DNA of 40,726 bases, taken from positions 1 to 40,726 of the forward strand of contig NZ_PPPT01000043.1 of assembly GCF_006483445.1 (NCBI RefSeq), given 5' to 3'. A program made the position numbers and the translations under genes. Below the pieces are notes generated by a model that was not told the origin of the DNA, searched no databases, and worked only from the letters and a program-made list of their open reading frames with translations. Positions 39,677 to 40,726 of the stretch are shown in pieces. This DNA is from Bradyrhizobium guangdongense (GTDB taxonomy: Bacteria > Pseudomonadota > Alphaproteobacteria > Rhizobiales > Xanthobacteraceae). How positions within the stretch are numbered: the first letter of the stretch is position 1; each line of letters opens with the position of its first letter.

Positions 39677-39680
<4 letters not shown>
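38766..39680 (-). CDS. potB: Polyamine-type ABC importer permease, PotB-like
   Basis: A 304-residue permease whose ATG overlaps the stop of the ATPase gene by four bases (ATGA at 39677-39680). Features are FAAIAPYVWMVLFFLVPFAF and LKISLSQTAIAQPPYEP, a helix IVPFWTSFLIRIYAWINILQ and the EAA loop LEEAASDLGAPPWQVFWLVT. The PotB-type segment GVLLCFIPIVGEFVIPDLLA precedes a last helix. Gene order ATPase, PotB, PotC with overlaps is that of the putrescine/spermidine operons. No binding protein gene is seen in the window; it may lie to the right. Confidence 0.92.

Positions 39681-40726
<1,046 letters not shown>

Overview
The window looks like chromosomal DNA of a Bradyrhizobium-type alphaproteobacterium (Nitrobacteraceae). 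The signs are high G+C coding DNA, a PdhS-type cell-cycle kinase, a phasin, a nirK-nirV pair with FixK/NnrR-type TTG-N8-CAA boxes, a tRNA-His without G-1, and several families of intergenic palindromes that I know from Bradyrhizobium. I had no database access, so species and all family names rest on recognition of motifs in the sequence.

Layout. 1-0.9 kb: end of a LysR regulator, then a gene-poor stretch with two promoter-like signals and three terminator hairpins (small RNA and/or leader candidates). 0.9-7.1 kb: a DapA-family aldolase, two tandem small single-helix membrane proteins, an orphan ParA ATPase, a small secreted Cys/Lys-rich protein, an AEC-family transporter and a GT39 glycosyltransferase. 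7.3-8.6 kb: a GrlR-like protein, an NTF2-like protein and a 28-codon scar of a second AEC transporter. 8.6-10.35 kb: a visibly AT-richer, tightly overlapping three-gene operon (TIGR04255-like protein plus two uncharacterised small proteins) lying between that scar and the 3' end of tRNA-His. It is the best candidate here for an undescribed system. 10.7-15.6 kb: phasin, a cluster of large inverted repeats and a PdhS-like kinase whose ATP-lid glycine motif is missing.

15.6-24.3 kb is a denitrification/anaerobic block. It holds nnrS and a divergent Crp/Fnr regulator (NnrR-like) sharing one perfect 14-bp box, hemN and a divergent 68-aa membrane protein sharing two boxes, and then nirK with its own box and nirV behind a strong terminator. 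An alcohol dehydrogenase/YdhR-like pair with a divergent LysR regulator sits inside this block. The regulator, the radical-SAM haem enzyme, the copper nitrite reductase, NirV and the NO-related membrane protein fit one oxygen/NO-controlled regulon.

24.4-40.7 kb is metabolic. It has an alpha/beta hydrolase, scoAB (succinyl-CoA:3-ketoacid transferase), an AsmA-family protein, dctA with a PrpF/4-oxalomesaconate-tautomerase-like gene and a divergent LysR regulator, and a sugar-type ABC importer (binding protein plus two permeases, no ATPase beside it). A polytopic membrane protein of unknown function and a small membrane protein follow, then a potABC-like polyamine importer that runs off the right edge.
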